A stretch of DNA of 64,000 nucleotides, taken from the NCBI RefSeq assembly GCF_001590605.1, contig NZ_CP014504.1, positions 3,162,001 to 3,226,000 on the forward strand. The letters run 5' to 3'. Position numbers and translations under genes: made by a program. Of this stretch, positions 36,999 to 45,088 are shown piece by piece. This DNA comes from Pedobacter cryoconitis (lineage in GTDB: Bacteria > Bacteroidota > Bacteroidia > Sphingobacteriales > Sphingobacteriaceae). Position 1 is the stretch's first letter. Each line of letters starts with the position of its first letter. The notes beneath the pieces are model-generated. The model was not told the DNA's origin, did not search any database, and saw nothing but the letters and a program-made list of their open reading frames with translations.

Positions 36999-37754
36999 TT
37001 ATGGATATAAAGCAACAGTTGCTTGTTTATCTTTTGTTGATAATACAGTAGCACCTGAATTACACTGACCACCATTCATCAATGATGATGCATCTGTTCC
37101 GCCAACTCCTGGTACAGCTGTGGCAGAGCCTTCTCCAATAGCAGACCAGTTTGTATGTCTCAATGAAATATTGTGACCCAGCTCATGCGTAATTGTTCTT
37201 TGACGCTGAGCAAAACTATTTGCAGCAATATAGGCCTTGTTAATTTTAATTAAGTTACCCGCAGCACCGCCAGAAGGAAATGTTCCCTGACCGCAAACAC
37301 CATTACCAAGATTTTCATCTTTGATCAGGATGTCATAACTAGTGCCTGTAACTATTGAAAAACGAACAGTAGATCCACTGATTCCATTCCATTGATTCAC
37401 AGCAGAAGTTACCTCTGCGTTCATGCTAGTCATAGAAGCATCAACTTTTACGCGTATATTTCTCTTATTAGTTGCATTTACCAGGCTACCTGTATAATAC
37501 TGCTCAGTTTTTGGCTGACCAGCAGGTATAACCATGTTTTTTGGGAAGATAATATCTTCCTCTACCACATAATGATCTCCATTTTCAACAATAGCTGAGG
37601 AAGGAAATCCAAGACTCTGAATATAGGACAATACCTTTTCAGATTTCTCAGTTTGTGGATCTGGAGCTGCAGGTGTTTCTTTGGTTTTAGAACACGATGC
37701 GATCACTATTGCGGCCAGCGCAATAAAAGCGAAGTTTTTCAAATTTTTGTTCAT
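36999..37754 (-). CDS. M57-like zinc metalloprotease lipoprotein
   Basis: A 251-residue protein with a lipoprotein signal (FIALAAIVIASC) and a zinc-metalloprotease core. The motif TITHELGHNISLRHTNW supplies the HExxH zinc site plus the third His of a metzincin-like HExxHxxxxxH pattern. This, with GTFPSGGAAGNLIKIN, fits the M57 (dual-action HEIGH) peptidase family, common and secreted or surface-lipidated in Bacteroidota. The substrate is unknown. It stands alone and converges on the DHA2 gene. Confidence 0.86.
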   Translation of the reverse strand: MNKNLKNFAFIALAAIVIASCSKTKETPAAPDPQTEKSEKVLSYIQSLGFPSSAIVENGDHYVVEEDIIFPKNMVIPAGQPKTEQYYTGSLVNATNKRNIRVKVDASMTSMNAEVTSAVNQWNGISGSTVRFSIVTGTSYDILIKDENLGNGVCGQGTFPSGGAAGNLIKINKAYIAANSFAQRQRTITHELGHNISLRHTNWSAIGEGSATAVPGVGGTDASSLMNGGQCNSGATVLSTKDKQATVALYP

Positions 37755-37914
37755 AGGGTTGAGTGTTAGGTAGATCGTAACAATACAATATACATAACAT
37801 TCATTTATTCCTGTAACTTTTTTGATATTTATTTTAAACCAGTGTTAAAAATACACTGGTTTAAATGTGTCATATTAAATCAAAAACCCAATTCATATAG
37901 AATAACAAAAAATA

Positions 37915-38454
37915 TTACTTAATAATTTTCCCATTTACTTTTATATTTTTCCAGCCATCATCCAACCCGACACCTTTAAGATAGCTCACCCTGTGCGTAC
38001 TCCCTTTTAAATTGGGCTGGTTGACCATATCAAACTCAAAAGTTCTTCTATCAGCGGTTTTTTCCACTAATTTAACCTGGTAATCATTTGTACTTTTATC
38101 ATTCAAAGTAAAAAACACCTCATTCACATTGGCATTAAACTTTGCATGTGTATAAACTACTCCTGGCTGATCCGGATAACCTTCCAGCAACTGGTTCTGC
38201 TCATCTATTCTCAGATATTTGGTATCCACTGCGTCCCCGCCAACCAAAGAATAGAACTTATAATAAAGTTTTTTGTCAATCCTCACGGTATCCTGGATTT
38301 CAGTGTAGGAACTTGCGCCGTGAGACCATTTATTACCGATCTGCATCGGCATAAAGGAATCTGTTGCTGCAACATGTTGTACTGCCGCTTTTTTCATTTT
38401 ACAAGAAGGTATTGCCAAAATGATTAATAAATACATTAGATAAGAAGTTTTCAT
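37915..38454 (-). CDS. Hypothetical lipoprotein
   Basis: A 179-residue lipoprotein with signal MKTSYLMYLLIILAIPSC. The mature part is a beta-rich domain (DSFMPMQIGNKWSHGASSY near the start) of a kind frequent in Bacteroidota surface lipoproteins, but no named family is certain. It lies 160 bases upstream of and codirectional with the M57 protease, which might make them partners. That is only a guess. Confidence 0.7.
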   Translation of the reverse strand: MKTSYLMYLLIILAIPSCKMKKAAVQHVAATDSFMPMQIGNKWSHGASSYTEIQDTVRIDKKLYYKFYSLVGGDAVDTKYLRIDEQNQLLEGYPDQPGVVYTHAKFNANVNEVFFTLNDKSTNDYQVKLVEKTADRRTFEFDMVNQPNLKGSTHRVSYLKGVGLDDGWKNIKVNGKIIK

Positions 38455-38563
38455 AGGGTTATATTTTTTAACTAATTTATGAATTTAATCAGTAAAAACC
38501 CTTTTTCTCATCTGATTTAATGAAAATAAGCGTATTCTGAAACACAGCGTTTAACAGTTAATT

Positions 38564-38650
38564 TCAGCCGCCAATTAAAACAACCATTGATGCAATGATT
38601 ACTCCCGCAATAATGATAAACAGGGCGTTTTTAGTCGATTCTACTATCAT
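38564..38650 (-). CDS. Possible 28-residue membrane peptide
   Basis: An ATG-started frame encodes MIVESTKNALFIIIAGVIIA and a few more hydrophobic residues, that is, a single membrane helix with a short charged start. It lies in the 331-base gap between a lipoprotein and an FKBP gene. Its uniform amphipathic-to-hydrophobic build is more like a real small membrane protein than noise, but there is no family match. Confidence 0.35.
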   Translation of the reverse strand: MIVESTKNALFIIIAGVIIASMVVLIGG

Positions 38651-38723
38651 GATATAGATTATTTATGTCTTTTATTCCCTTAAGACGCCTATACCAATCC
38701 ATACCCCTATTACCGGTGAAAAA

Positions 38724-38761
38724 TAAATTAAAAAAGCCACTGTTTATGCTAAAACAGTGGC
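38724..38761 (-). terminator. Rho-independent terminator of the FKBP gene
   Basis: GCCACTGTTT (38736-38745) and AAACAGTGGC (38752-38761) pair perfectly. On the minus strand the stem is followed by a run of six T. It lies 24 bases beyond the FKBP stop. Confidence 0.85.
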
Positions 38762-38785
38762 CTTGAATATTATAATTGTAGTTAC

Positions 38786-39265
38786 TTATTTAGCACTTAT
38801 CAAATCAATTGTAAAATCTAATATTGAATTCGCCGGAATAGGTCCTCTATCCGAATTTCCATAACCTAACACAGAAGGAATAATTAAACGGATACGACCA
38901 CCGGGCTGAATAAAAGGCACTCCAACTTGCCACCCAGCAATAAGATTACCTAAAGGAAAAACTATTGGTGTTCCGTTACTCTGATCAAAAACATTACCAT
39001 TCAGAAAACGACCTGTATAATTTACTGTAACCATGGTTGAATTATTGATTTTAACAGATCCTGATCCAGGAGTTATGATCTGATAGAATACTCCCGTTGC
39101 AGGATCTTTAATTGCAGGGATTTTATTTGCCACTACAAAAGCTCTTATCGCGGTAGTATCTGCCCTGAATTGCGGATCAGGGTCATAAGTTTCTTTTTTC
39201 TTACAGGATGTAAACGCGGTTACCGTACAAACAAGTAATACTATGAGGTGTTTAATCTTTATCAT
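38786..39265 (-). CDS. FKBP-type peptidyl-prolyl isomerase lipoprotein
   Basis: A 159-residue lipoprotein from the ATG at 39265 (signal ending TAFTSC). A complete FKBP domain follows at about 45-157: VTVNYTGRFLNGNVFDQS, FPLGNLIAGWQVGVPFIQPGG and LIIPSVLGYGNSDRGPIPANSILDFTIDLI. FKBPs catalyse proline isomerisation in protein folding; lipidation places this one in the envelope, where many outer-membrane proteins fold. A perfect -7 promoter element ends six bases before the start. Confidence 0.92.
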   Translation of the reverse strand: MIKIKHLIVLLVCTVTAFTSCKKKETYDPDPQFRADTTAIRAFVVANKIPAIKDPATGVFYQIITPGSGSVKINNSTMVTVNYTGRFLNGNVFDQSNGTPIVFPLGNLIAGWQVGVPFIQPGGRIRLIIPSVLGYGNSDRGPIPANSILDFTIDLISAK

Positions 39266-39271
39266 CGGATG

Positions 39272-39279
39272 CAAATGTA
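39272..39279 (-). promoter_or_regulatory. -7 promoter element for the FKBP gene
   Basis: On the minus strand TACATTTG matches the TAnnTTTG consensus and ends six bases before the ATG at 39265. This would leave almost no 5' leader. Confidence 0.55.
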
Positions 39280-39347
39280 AATTTATTTTAGTGATTCACT
39301 AAAAAGTCTGAGCAAATTCTTAACAAAAAACACAATTAAATAACAGC

Positions 39348-39608
39348 TCATTCCCCAAGTTTCCAGGCTACTACATTCCACAACTCCTTTTCGTCACTGT
39401 AGGTACCAATAATTTCAAATCCCATTCTTTGGTGAACCTTTAAGGAATTGATATTCCTGGTAGAAATCTCTGTTACACACAATTGATACAAATTCCCCAC
39501 TCTGTTTTTAGTTTCCTGATACAATTGGTTCAAAAGCCCCTGCCCCCTGAAATCATGGTGCACACAAACCTGCCCCCCTACCATATTAAGTATAGCCCCT
39601 TTCAACAC
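39348..39608 (-). pseudogene. Truncated GNAT acetyltransferase
   Basis: An 86-codon frame with only the C-terminal half of a GNAT acetyltransferase: the acetyl-CoA segment VCVHHDFRGQGLLNQLYQE and the following strands (CVTEISTRNINSLKVHQRMGF, WNVVAW). The N-terminal strands are missing. The upstream sequence has a stop codon in the same frame and no convincing start (GTG/TTG only). A degraded gene is more likely than an unusually short enzyme. Confidence 0.65.
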
Positions 39609-39763
39609 CGACCACTTCTATATACTGAATAGCTCCTCGTCAAGTGTCATTAAAAGACAGCACTTTCATTCTTAATATAATCCGATTGTCATAGCTGATT
39701 TTATCTATTTAGAAAGATTATAAATAATATATCTTTACCCGTAGTTAATTAAAGAAAGTTACG

Positions 39764-40603
39764 ATGAGTGAAACAAAGAAAGACTTACCTGCCATTGTCC
39801 GTGGCGTATTAACCGTAAAAAAAAGGGTATATCTTACCCCCAATTATATTCGCATTACCCTCACTGGTGATGATGTGCCTCTTTTCGCAGATACTACCCC
39901 GGGGATAAACAATAAGATCTTTATCCCTCCCGCAGGAGTTAAGGAAATTCATTTTCCTGATTTCGACTACAATACCGGAGAGTGGTCTCACGCACCAGAA
40001 CACTTAAAACCAGTCATCAGAACTTATACCCATCGCGCAATGGATCTGGAAAAGAAGGAAATGACCATAGACTTTGCTGCACACGGGGAAAATGGCCCAG
40101 CATCCTCATGGGCAATCAATGCCAAACCAGGAGATATCCTCGGCATCCTGATGAAAGCTAAAGAATCAGTGCTCTATCCAAAAGCAGATTGGTATTTACT
40201 AGCGGCAGATGCGACCGGAATACCAGTTATTGCCGCTATATTGGAAACCCTTCCTGCTACCGCAACCGGTGTTGCCTATATTGAAATACCAACCAAAGAA
40301 GATCAGCAGGAATTAAAAACTGACGCAGACATTCAAATCAATTGGGTTTACAATGAACATCCGGGAGAAAACATGCTTCTTGCTGATGCTGTACGAACCG
40401 TAAAAATACCTGATCAACAAAGCACCACCCGTTTTGGCTATGCAGCAGCCGAGTTTTCATCTGTAAAAGACATTCGTCAATTTTTGCGTAAAGAACAAAA
40501 CTGGGATCAAAGTGAATTATATGCCTACTCTTACTGGAAATCCGGAGCAAGCGAAGACGGTTCAGGCAAAGCACGCCGTGCAGAGCACCAAGAGGAAAAG
40601 TAA
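39764..40603 (+). CDS. Siderophore-interacting protein (FAD-dependent ferric reductase)
   Basis: A 279-residue flavoprotein of the SIP/ViuB family. The FAD-binding part shows VIRTYTHRAMD with the conserved Arg-x-Tyr-Thr and MTIDFAAHGENGPASSWA, and the C-terminal SIP domain has WYLLAADATGIPVIAAILETLP and ending Y-S-YW. These cytoplasmic enzymes reduce iron in imported ferric siderophores to release it. No siderophore transporter is adjacent. The gene is followed by an inverted repeat at the next promoter. Confidence 0.92.
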   Translation: MSETKKDLPAIVRGVLTVKKRVYLTPNYIRITLTGDDVPLFADTTPGINNKIFIPPAGVKEIHFPDFDYNTGEWSHAPEHLKPVIRTYTHRAMDLEKKEMTIDFAAHGENGPASSWAINAKPGDILGILMKAKESVLYPKADWYLLAADATGIPVIAAILETLPATATGVAYIEIPTKEDQQELKTDADIQINWVYNEHPGENMLLADAVRTVKIPDQQSTTRFGYAAAEFSSVKDIRQFLRKEQNWDQSELYAYSYWKSGASEDGSGKARRAEHQEEK

Positions 40604-40606
40604 AGA

Positions 40607-40658
40607 TTGTTTGTATAAGATTTAGTTACATTTGGTTTATACAGTAACTAAATCTTAT
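40607..40658 (+). promoter_or_regulatory. Promoter embedded in a 15-bp inverted repeat
   Basis: TTG at 40607-40609 and TACATTTG at 40627-40634 are spaced 17 bases apart, as a -33/-7 pair. ATAAGATTTAGTTAC (40615-40629) and its exact complement (40644-40658) flank a 14-base loop, so the left arm overlaps the -7 element. It may be an operator, an attenuator, or a terminator of the preceding gene. Confidence 0.55.
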
Positions 40659-40662
40659 TTTG

Positions 40663-41859
40663 ATGAAGAACAAGTTTTTTTATATGATCCTCGCTGTTCT
40701 GTATGGACAGTTATCTTTCGCGCAAACGCCAAAACTATTCCTAATCAATGCCGATCAGCTCAAGGCAAAGAAAGAAGCCTATCAGCAAAAAGATAAAGCC
40801 ATCAAACCATTAGTAGATCAGGTGGTTCACAAGGCAGATGCCTTCCTTGCCGCAAAGCCAAAATCTGTGATGGATAAATCATCAACTCCACCAAGCGGGT
40901 CAAAACATGATTATATGAGCCAGGCACCTTACTTTTGGCCTGATCCATCCAAAGCTGACGGAATGCCTTATATCAGAAAAGATGGGGAACGTAATCCTGC
41001 TATCCGTAAAATTACAGATGCCGTATTTCTGCATGGGCTCACTGAACAATGTCAATTCTTAGCACTAGCCTATTATTTTACAGGTCAGGAAAAATATGCT
41101 TTAAAAGCCAGTGAATTGCTGAATGTATGGTTCATTGCCCCCGAAACCAAGATGAACCCTAACCTGAATTACGCACAAGCTATACCAGGCTTAAACGATG
41201 GCAGAGGCATTGGTATTATTGAAAGTCGTTCTTTAGTGGAACTAGCGGACTGGATGGGAATTCTGGCAAATGCAAAATCAATTACTGCATCACAAACTGA
41301 AGGTATCAAAACCTGGTATAAACAATACCTGGACTGGATGTTAAACAGCAAAAACGGGAAAGACGAACATAGGTCCAAAAACAATCACGGTACTATTTAC
41401 GATACCCAGATCGTATCTTATGCTTTATTTACAGACCAAAAAGAGCTGGCCAAAAAGACCATTACAGCAAGTCTGGAAAGAATAGCTATCCAGCTTACAC
41501 CAGAAGGCGAACAGCCACTGGAACTCGCCAGAACAAAAGCTTATAGCTATAGTACAATGAACCTGAACGATGGTTGGTTCAACCTGGCCTTACTCGGAAC
41601 ACATGCCGGAGTGGATGTCTGGAATTATCAGACTTCAGATGGAAGAAGTATCCATAAAGCACTGGATTGGCTAATCCCATATGGAATGGGAGAAAAAGAG
41701 AAAGACCGCAAGCAAATCATCCCATACAATACAAGCGAGTTATACAGGTTATTAACGCTTGCAGGTACGGCTTACAAAAATGCTTCGTATTTCAAACAAG
41801 CGGAAGCCCTGCCAAAAGATAAAGATACGCAGTTAATTGAACTGCTTTATAAACCCTGA
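40663..41859 (+). CDS. Alginate lyase family polysaccharide lyase
   Basis: A 398-residue secreted protein from the ATG at 40663 (signal MKNKFFYMILAVLYGQLSFAQ). The (alpha/alpha) toroid typical of the alginate-lyase Pfam family is recognised from SQAPYFWPDPSKADGMPYIRKDGERNP, LNYAQAIPGLNDGRGIGIIESRSLVEL and SKNNHGTIYDTQIVSYALF, where NNHG holds probable catalytic Asn and His. It resembles PL5/PL38-type lyases, cutting uronate chains by beta-elimination. The substrate (alginate, glucuronan or other) is unresolved. The uronate-catabolic operon lies just downstream on the other strand. Confidence 0.85.
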   Translation: MKNKFFYMILAVLYGQLSFAQTPKLFLINADQLKAKKEAYQQKDKAIKPLVDQVVHKADAFLAAKPKSVMDKSSTPPSGSKHDYMSQAPYFWPDPSKADGMPYIRKDGERNPAIRKITDAVFLHGLTEQCQFLALAYYFTGQEKYALKASELLNVWFIAPETKMNPNLNYAQAIPGLNDGRGIGIIESRSLVELADWMGILANAKSITASQTEGIKTWYKQYLDWMLNSKNGKDEHRSKNNHGTIYDTQIVSYALFTDQKELAKKTITASLERIAIQLTPEGEQPLELARTKAYSYSTMNLNDGWFNLALLGTHAGVDVWNYQTSDGRSIHKALDWLIPYGMGEKEKDRKQIIPYNTSELYRLLTLAGTAYKNASYFKQAEALPKDKDTQLIELLYKP

Positions 41860-41872
41860 ACGCTAAGATTAA

Positions 41873-41905
41873 GCCCTTAATCTGATAAAGATCAAGGGCA
41901 TTTTT
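41873..41905 (+). terminator. Rho-independent terminator of the lyase gene
   Basis: GCCCTTAATCT (41873-41883) pairs with AGATCAAGGGC (41889-41899) with one mismatch and is followed by five T, 14 bases after the lyase stop. Confidence 0.8.
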
Positions 41906-41921
41906 CTAAAGATTAATGATT

Positions 41922-43295
41922 TTACAAATCATTAATCGGTCTGTATTTCGGCACTAAGATTTTCATCAATGTCCAGGCCACAATATAAGCAACCGCGCAA
42001 ATCGTAAACATAATCGTATACCCAGTTTGCGTGTGCCCTAAAGCTTTGTAATGATCAAAAAGTGAACCGCCAAGCTTAGACATAAATACACCACCTAAAC
42101 CTCCTGCCATTCCACCAATTCCAATCACCGAGCCTATCGCTTTTTTAGGGAACATATCTGAAACCGTTGTAAAGATATTTGCTGACCACGCCTGATGCGC
42201 CGAAGCACCTATTCCAATCAAAATCACTGGAATCCATACACTGATATGCCCTAAAGGCTGTGCAGCCAATACAACTAAAGGGAATAATGCGATAATTAAC
42301 ATCGCTTTCATCCTGCCATCATAAGGCGCATATCCTTTTTTCATAAAGTACATCGGGAACCATCCCCCGCCAACACTTCCAATCATCGTCATGCTATATA
42401 ACACCGCTAAAGGAATCATGATCGCTGTATCATCCATACCATATTGAACCTTTAAATAAGAAGGCAACCAGAATAGAAAAAACCACCATACCCCATCAGT
42501 CATAAACTTACCCAAACTGAAAGCCCAGGTTTGTCTGTACTTTAACAACTTAACCCACGAAACTTTTTCAGCTGCTTCAGTCGTTGGAGATGGGACAATA
42601 GCCTGCTGATCAGGATCACATAAAATATAATCCAGTTCAGCCTTCGATAAACGCTTTTGCTTTTCCGGTTTTTCATAAAAGATAAACCAGAAGATCAGCC
42701 ATAAAAACCCTACCGCACCAATAATCAAAAAGGCAGATTCCCAGCCCCAGGTATGAGCAATCCAGGGAACCGTAAGTGGTGCTAATACTGCACCTACATT
42801 CGCCCCCGAATTAAAGATCCCGGTTGCCAGAGAACGTTCTTTTTTAGGAAAGTATTCTGCAGTAGCCTTTATTGCGGCAGGAAAATTACCAGATTCACCA
42901 AAGCCTAAAACTGCTCTGGAAAAGATAAAACCCAGTACAGAAACAGAAACACCCGTAATACCAATGAAACCTAGCATCGTGGCCAGCCCATGCCCAACGG
43001 GAATAGCTTTAGCATGTAAAATAGCTCCTAAAGACCAGACGATCAGCGCAACTGCATATCCCCATTTGGTTCCTAACCGGTCTACAATCCTGCCCGCAAA
43101 AAGCATAGAAATCGCATAAACCAATTGAAAGGCTGAAGTTATATTTGCATAGTCACTGTTTGTCCAGTTAAACTCTGCCTCTAACCGCGAATGCAGCAGA
43201 CTAAGTACCTGACGGTCAAGATAATTCACTGTCGTAGCAAAAAACAACAGGGCACAGACCGTCCAACGGTAATTGCTCATTCGGGCTTCTTTCAT
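41922..43295 (-). CDS. MFS transporter, hexuronate (ExuT)-like
   Basis: A 457-residue transporter of the anion:cation symporter branch. The start RWTVCALLFFATTVNYLDRQVLSLLHSRLEAEFNW and the motif RAVLGFGESGNFPAAIKATAEYFPKKERSLATGIFNSG are typical of hexuronate and glucarate carriers. Twelve membrane helices are visible. It is likely the importer for (unsaturated) uronic acids, being the last gene of the operon with KduI, SDR, KdgK and Eda. A 22-bp tandem repeat separates it from the aldolase gene. Confidence 0.93.
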   Translation of the reverse strand: MKEARMSNYRWTVCALLFFATTVNYLDRQVLSLLHSRLEAEFNWTNSDYANITSAFQLVYAISMLFAGRIVDRLGTKWGYAVALIVWSLGAILHAKAIPVGHGLATMLGFIGITGVSVSVLGFIFSRAVLGFGESGNFPAAIKATAEYFPKKERSLATGIFNSGANVGAVLAPLTVPWIAHTWGWESAFLIIGAVGFLWLIFWFIFYEKPEKQKRLSKAELDYILCDPDQQAIVPSPTTEAAEKVSWVKLLKYRQTWAFSLGKFMTDGVWWFFLFWLPSYLKVQYGMDDTAIMIPLAVLYSMTMIGSVGGGWFPMYFMKKGYAPYDGRMKAMLIIALFPLVVLAAQPLGHISVWIPVILIGIGASAHQAWSANIFTTVSDMFPKKAIGSVIGIGGMAGGLGGVFMSKLGGSLFDHYKALGHTQTGYTIMFTICAVAYIVAWTLMKILVPKYRPINDL

Positions 43296-43329
43296 TATAT
43301 TTGGTTTTGGTTGGTTTGGTTGATCGTTT

Positions 43330-43439
43330 TATCGGTTGGCTTTTACCATTTGATAAAGGTAGTTTAACTCTTTTATCAAATGGCTCCCACCATTTTTTCG
43401 CGTGGCTTACACCATTTTATCGCGTAGCTTTCACCATTT
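43330..43439 (-). repeat. 22-bp tandem repeats overlapping the aldolase 3' end
   Basis: On the minus strand, units start with AAATGGT at 43439, 43417, 43395 and 43351 with period 22. One unrelated 22-base spacer (43352-43373) keeps the phase. The first copy contains the last codons (MVKATR) and stop of the aldolase gene, so the array looks like duplication of that gene end. Copies diverge at several positions. CCATTTGATAAA and TTTATCAAATGG inside also form a 12-bp inverted repeat. Confidence 0.8.
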
Positions 43440-44076
43440 CAATAGTCTTTTTTGTACGTACAGCTAATTCATTGTAATCTTTGGCTTCCAGGATCTCTTT
43501 ACTGATCAGTTTACTTCCCATTCCTACTGCGCATACCCCTGATTTAAACCATTTAGTCATGTTTTCTTCTTCAATCTCTACACCGCCTGTAGGAATAAAA
43601 AGCTGTCCTGGAAATACTTCTTTCACAGAAGATACATAAACAGGCCCCAATACATTTGCCGGAAAAAGTTTAATAATCCCTGCATTCAATTGATGTGCAA
43701 TATTAATCTCAGTTGGCGTAAAACACCCCGGAATCCATAATAAACCTGCATCATGCGCCAATTTACCCACTTCAGCATCTACAACCGGACAAACAATAAA
43801 ATGCGCACCCGCTTTGATAAAAGCTTTAGCTTCATCCGTGTTTTTAATGGTTCCAATTCCCAGGTGCAGATCTTTCATTTCGATTCCAACTGCCTCAATC
43901 AGGAAACGGAAGTTGGCCAGTGCAGCAATACCCCTGTTGGTATACTCCAATACCCTGATTCCAGATTTATACAGCGTCCTTATGATTTCTAAACTTACTT
44001 CTGCATCTTCGTAAAAAAACAAAGGCAATAAACCCTGTTCCGTTATAGCTTTTAAAGAACTCTCTTTAGTCTTCAT
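43417..44076 (-). CDS. eda: KDPG/KHG aldolase
   Basis: A 219-residue class I aldolase. Catalytic landmarks are VLEYTNRG with the Glu, FIVCPVVDAEV, the Schiff-base Lys in GIIKLFPANVLGP and the phosphate loop FIPTGGVEIE. It splits 2-dehydro-3-deoxy-6-phosphogluconate to pyruvate and glyceraldehyde 3-phosphate, the last step of the pathway here. The start overlaps the KDG kinase gene by 11 bases, showing tight coupling. The gene end is reiterated as downstream tandem repeats. Confidence 0.95.
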   Translation of the reverse strand: MKTKESSLKAITEQGLLPLFFYEDAEVSLEIIRTLYKSGIRVLEYTNRGIAALANFRFLIEAVGIEMKDLHLGIGTIKNTDEAKAFIKAGAHFIVCPVVDAEVGKLAHDAGLLWIPGCFTPTEINIAHQLNAGIIKLFPANVLGPVYVSSVKEVFPGQLFIPTGGVEIEEENMTKWFKSGVCAVGMGSKLISKEILEAKDYNELAVRTKKTIEMVKATR

Positions 44077-45085
44077 AATTTCTTACTTTTTCTTTAATCT
44101 GATCCGCTTCGATTGTTGTTGCATCTCCTGCCACAAAGAGCTTGGAAAATCCAGCTGCCGTTGCAAATTCTAATATTTCTTCTGCTGGATGATCCTGGTA
44201 AAAACCATAAATCAAGCCTGCCATATAACAGTCACCACTGCCTACTTTATTGATAATATTTTTTGCTGAATATTGCTTTGAAACCAATAACTCATCCTCC
44301 GAAAATAAAGTGGAGTAATACTTTACCCCCTCTTGCTCATCAAAGCGGAAGGTATTGGCAACTACCTTACACGCAGGAAATCTGGCGATCAGTGCGCTGG
44401 AACTGACTGCTGCTTGTTCTAAATAAAGTTCTTTTTGATCCGCTTCAGCCAGGCCTTCAGGAACAGGGATGCCCAGCATTTTTTCAGCAGCCCATAAATT
44501 ACCCATGACCACATCACAGTACTGCACCAGGTCAGGTAAAACATCGATAGGCTCTTTGCCATATTTCCAGAGTTTAGCCCTGTAATTAAGATCGACCGAA
44601 ATCGTGATATTCCTGGCCGCCGCTTCTTTTAACGCTTCCAGGCAAACTTCAGCCGCGGCTAAACTTACTGCGGGACAAATCGCACTAAAATGGAACCAGG
44701 AAACATCTTTCAAAACGACGTCCCAGTTGATTGTTCCTGTTTGCAAAGTCGCAAAGGACGAACCACTCCGGTCATAAATCACGCCTGCATTTTTAAGATC
44801 TTTACCTTGATGCAGGTAATATAAGCCTACCCGCTCACCAGTATATTGAATTGCAGTCGTGTCAATAGCTAATCCTTTCACATAGCTGACCAATTGCTCC
44901 GTTAAGGAATTATCTGGTAGTGCGGTCAGATAAGCTGAAGGTATCTTCCATAAAGCCAATGCGGTAGCTACATTTAATTCTGCACCACCAACAAAAAAAG
45001 GCAAGTTATTTTCCTTCAACCAGTTTCCTTCTGCATCCGGACAAATCCGCAATAACAACTCTCCGAAGTTCAGTACCTTTCCCAT
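44066..45085 (-). CDS. kdgK: 2-dehydro-3-deoxygluconate kinase, PfkB family
   Basis: A 339-residue sugar kinase. The PfkB signatures are FFVGGAELNVATALAL at the start and KVGSGDCYMAGLIYG near 285-300, with the catalytic Asp in GSGD. Flanking genes for KduI, an SDR and KDPG aldolase point to 2-keto-3-deoxygluconate as substrate, phosphorylated with ATP to KDPG. The start lies 3 bases behind the SDR stop and the end overlaps the aldolase start. Confidence 0.9.
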   Translation of the reverse strand: MGKVLNFGELLLRICPDAEGNWLKENNLPFFVGGAELNVATALALWKIPSAYLTALPDNSLTEQLVSYVKGLAIDTTAIQYTGERVGLYYLHQGKDLKNAGVIYDRSGSSFATLQTGTINWDVVLKDVSWFHFSAICPAVSLAAAEVCLEALKEAAARNITISVDLNYRAKLWKYGKEPIDVLPDLVQYCDVVMGNLWAAEKMLGIPVPEGLAEADQKELYLEQAAVSSSALIARFPACKVVANTFRFDEQEGVKYYSTLFSEDELLVSKQYSAKNIINKVGSGDCYMAGLIYGFYQDHPAEEILEFATAAGFSKLFVAGDATTIEADQIKEKVRNYED

Positions 45086-45088
45086 GCT

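Noticed and set aside
43753..44014. Plus-strand ORFs opposite the KDPG aldolase
   Set aside because: The minus-strand frame encodes a complete aldolase with catalytic residues; the opposite frames lack domain features.
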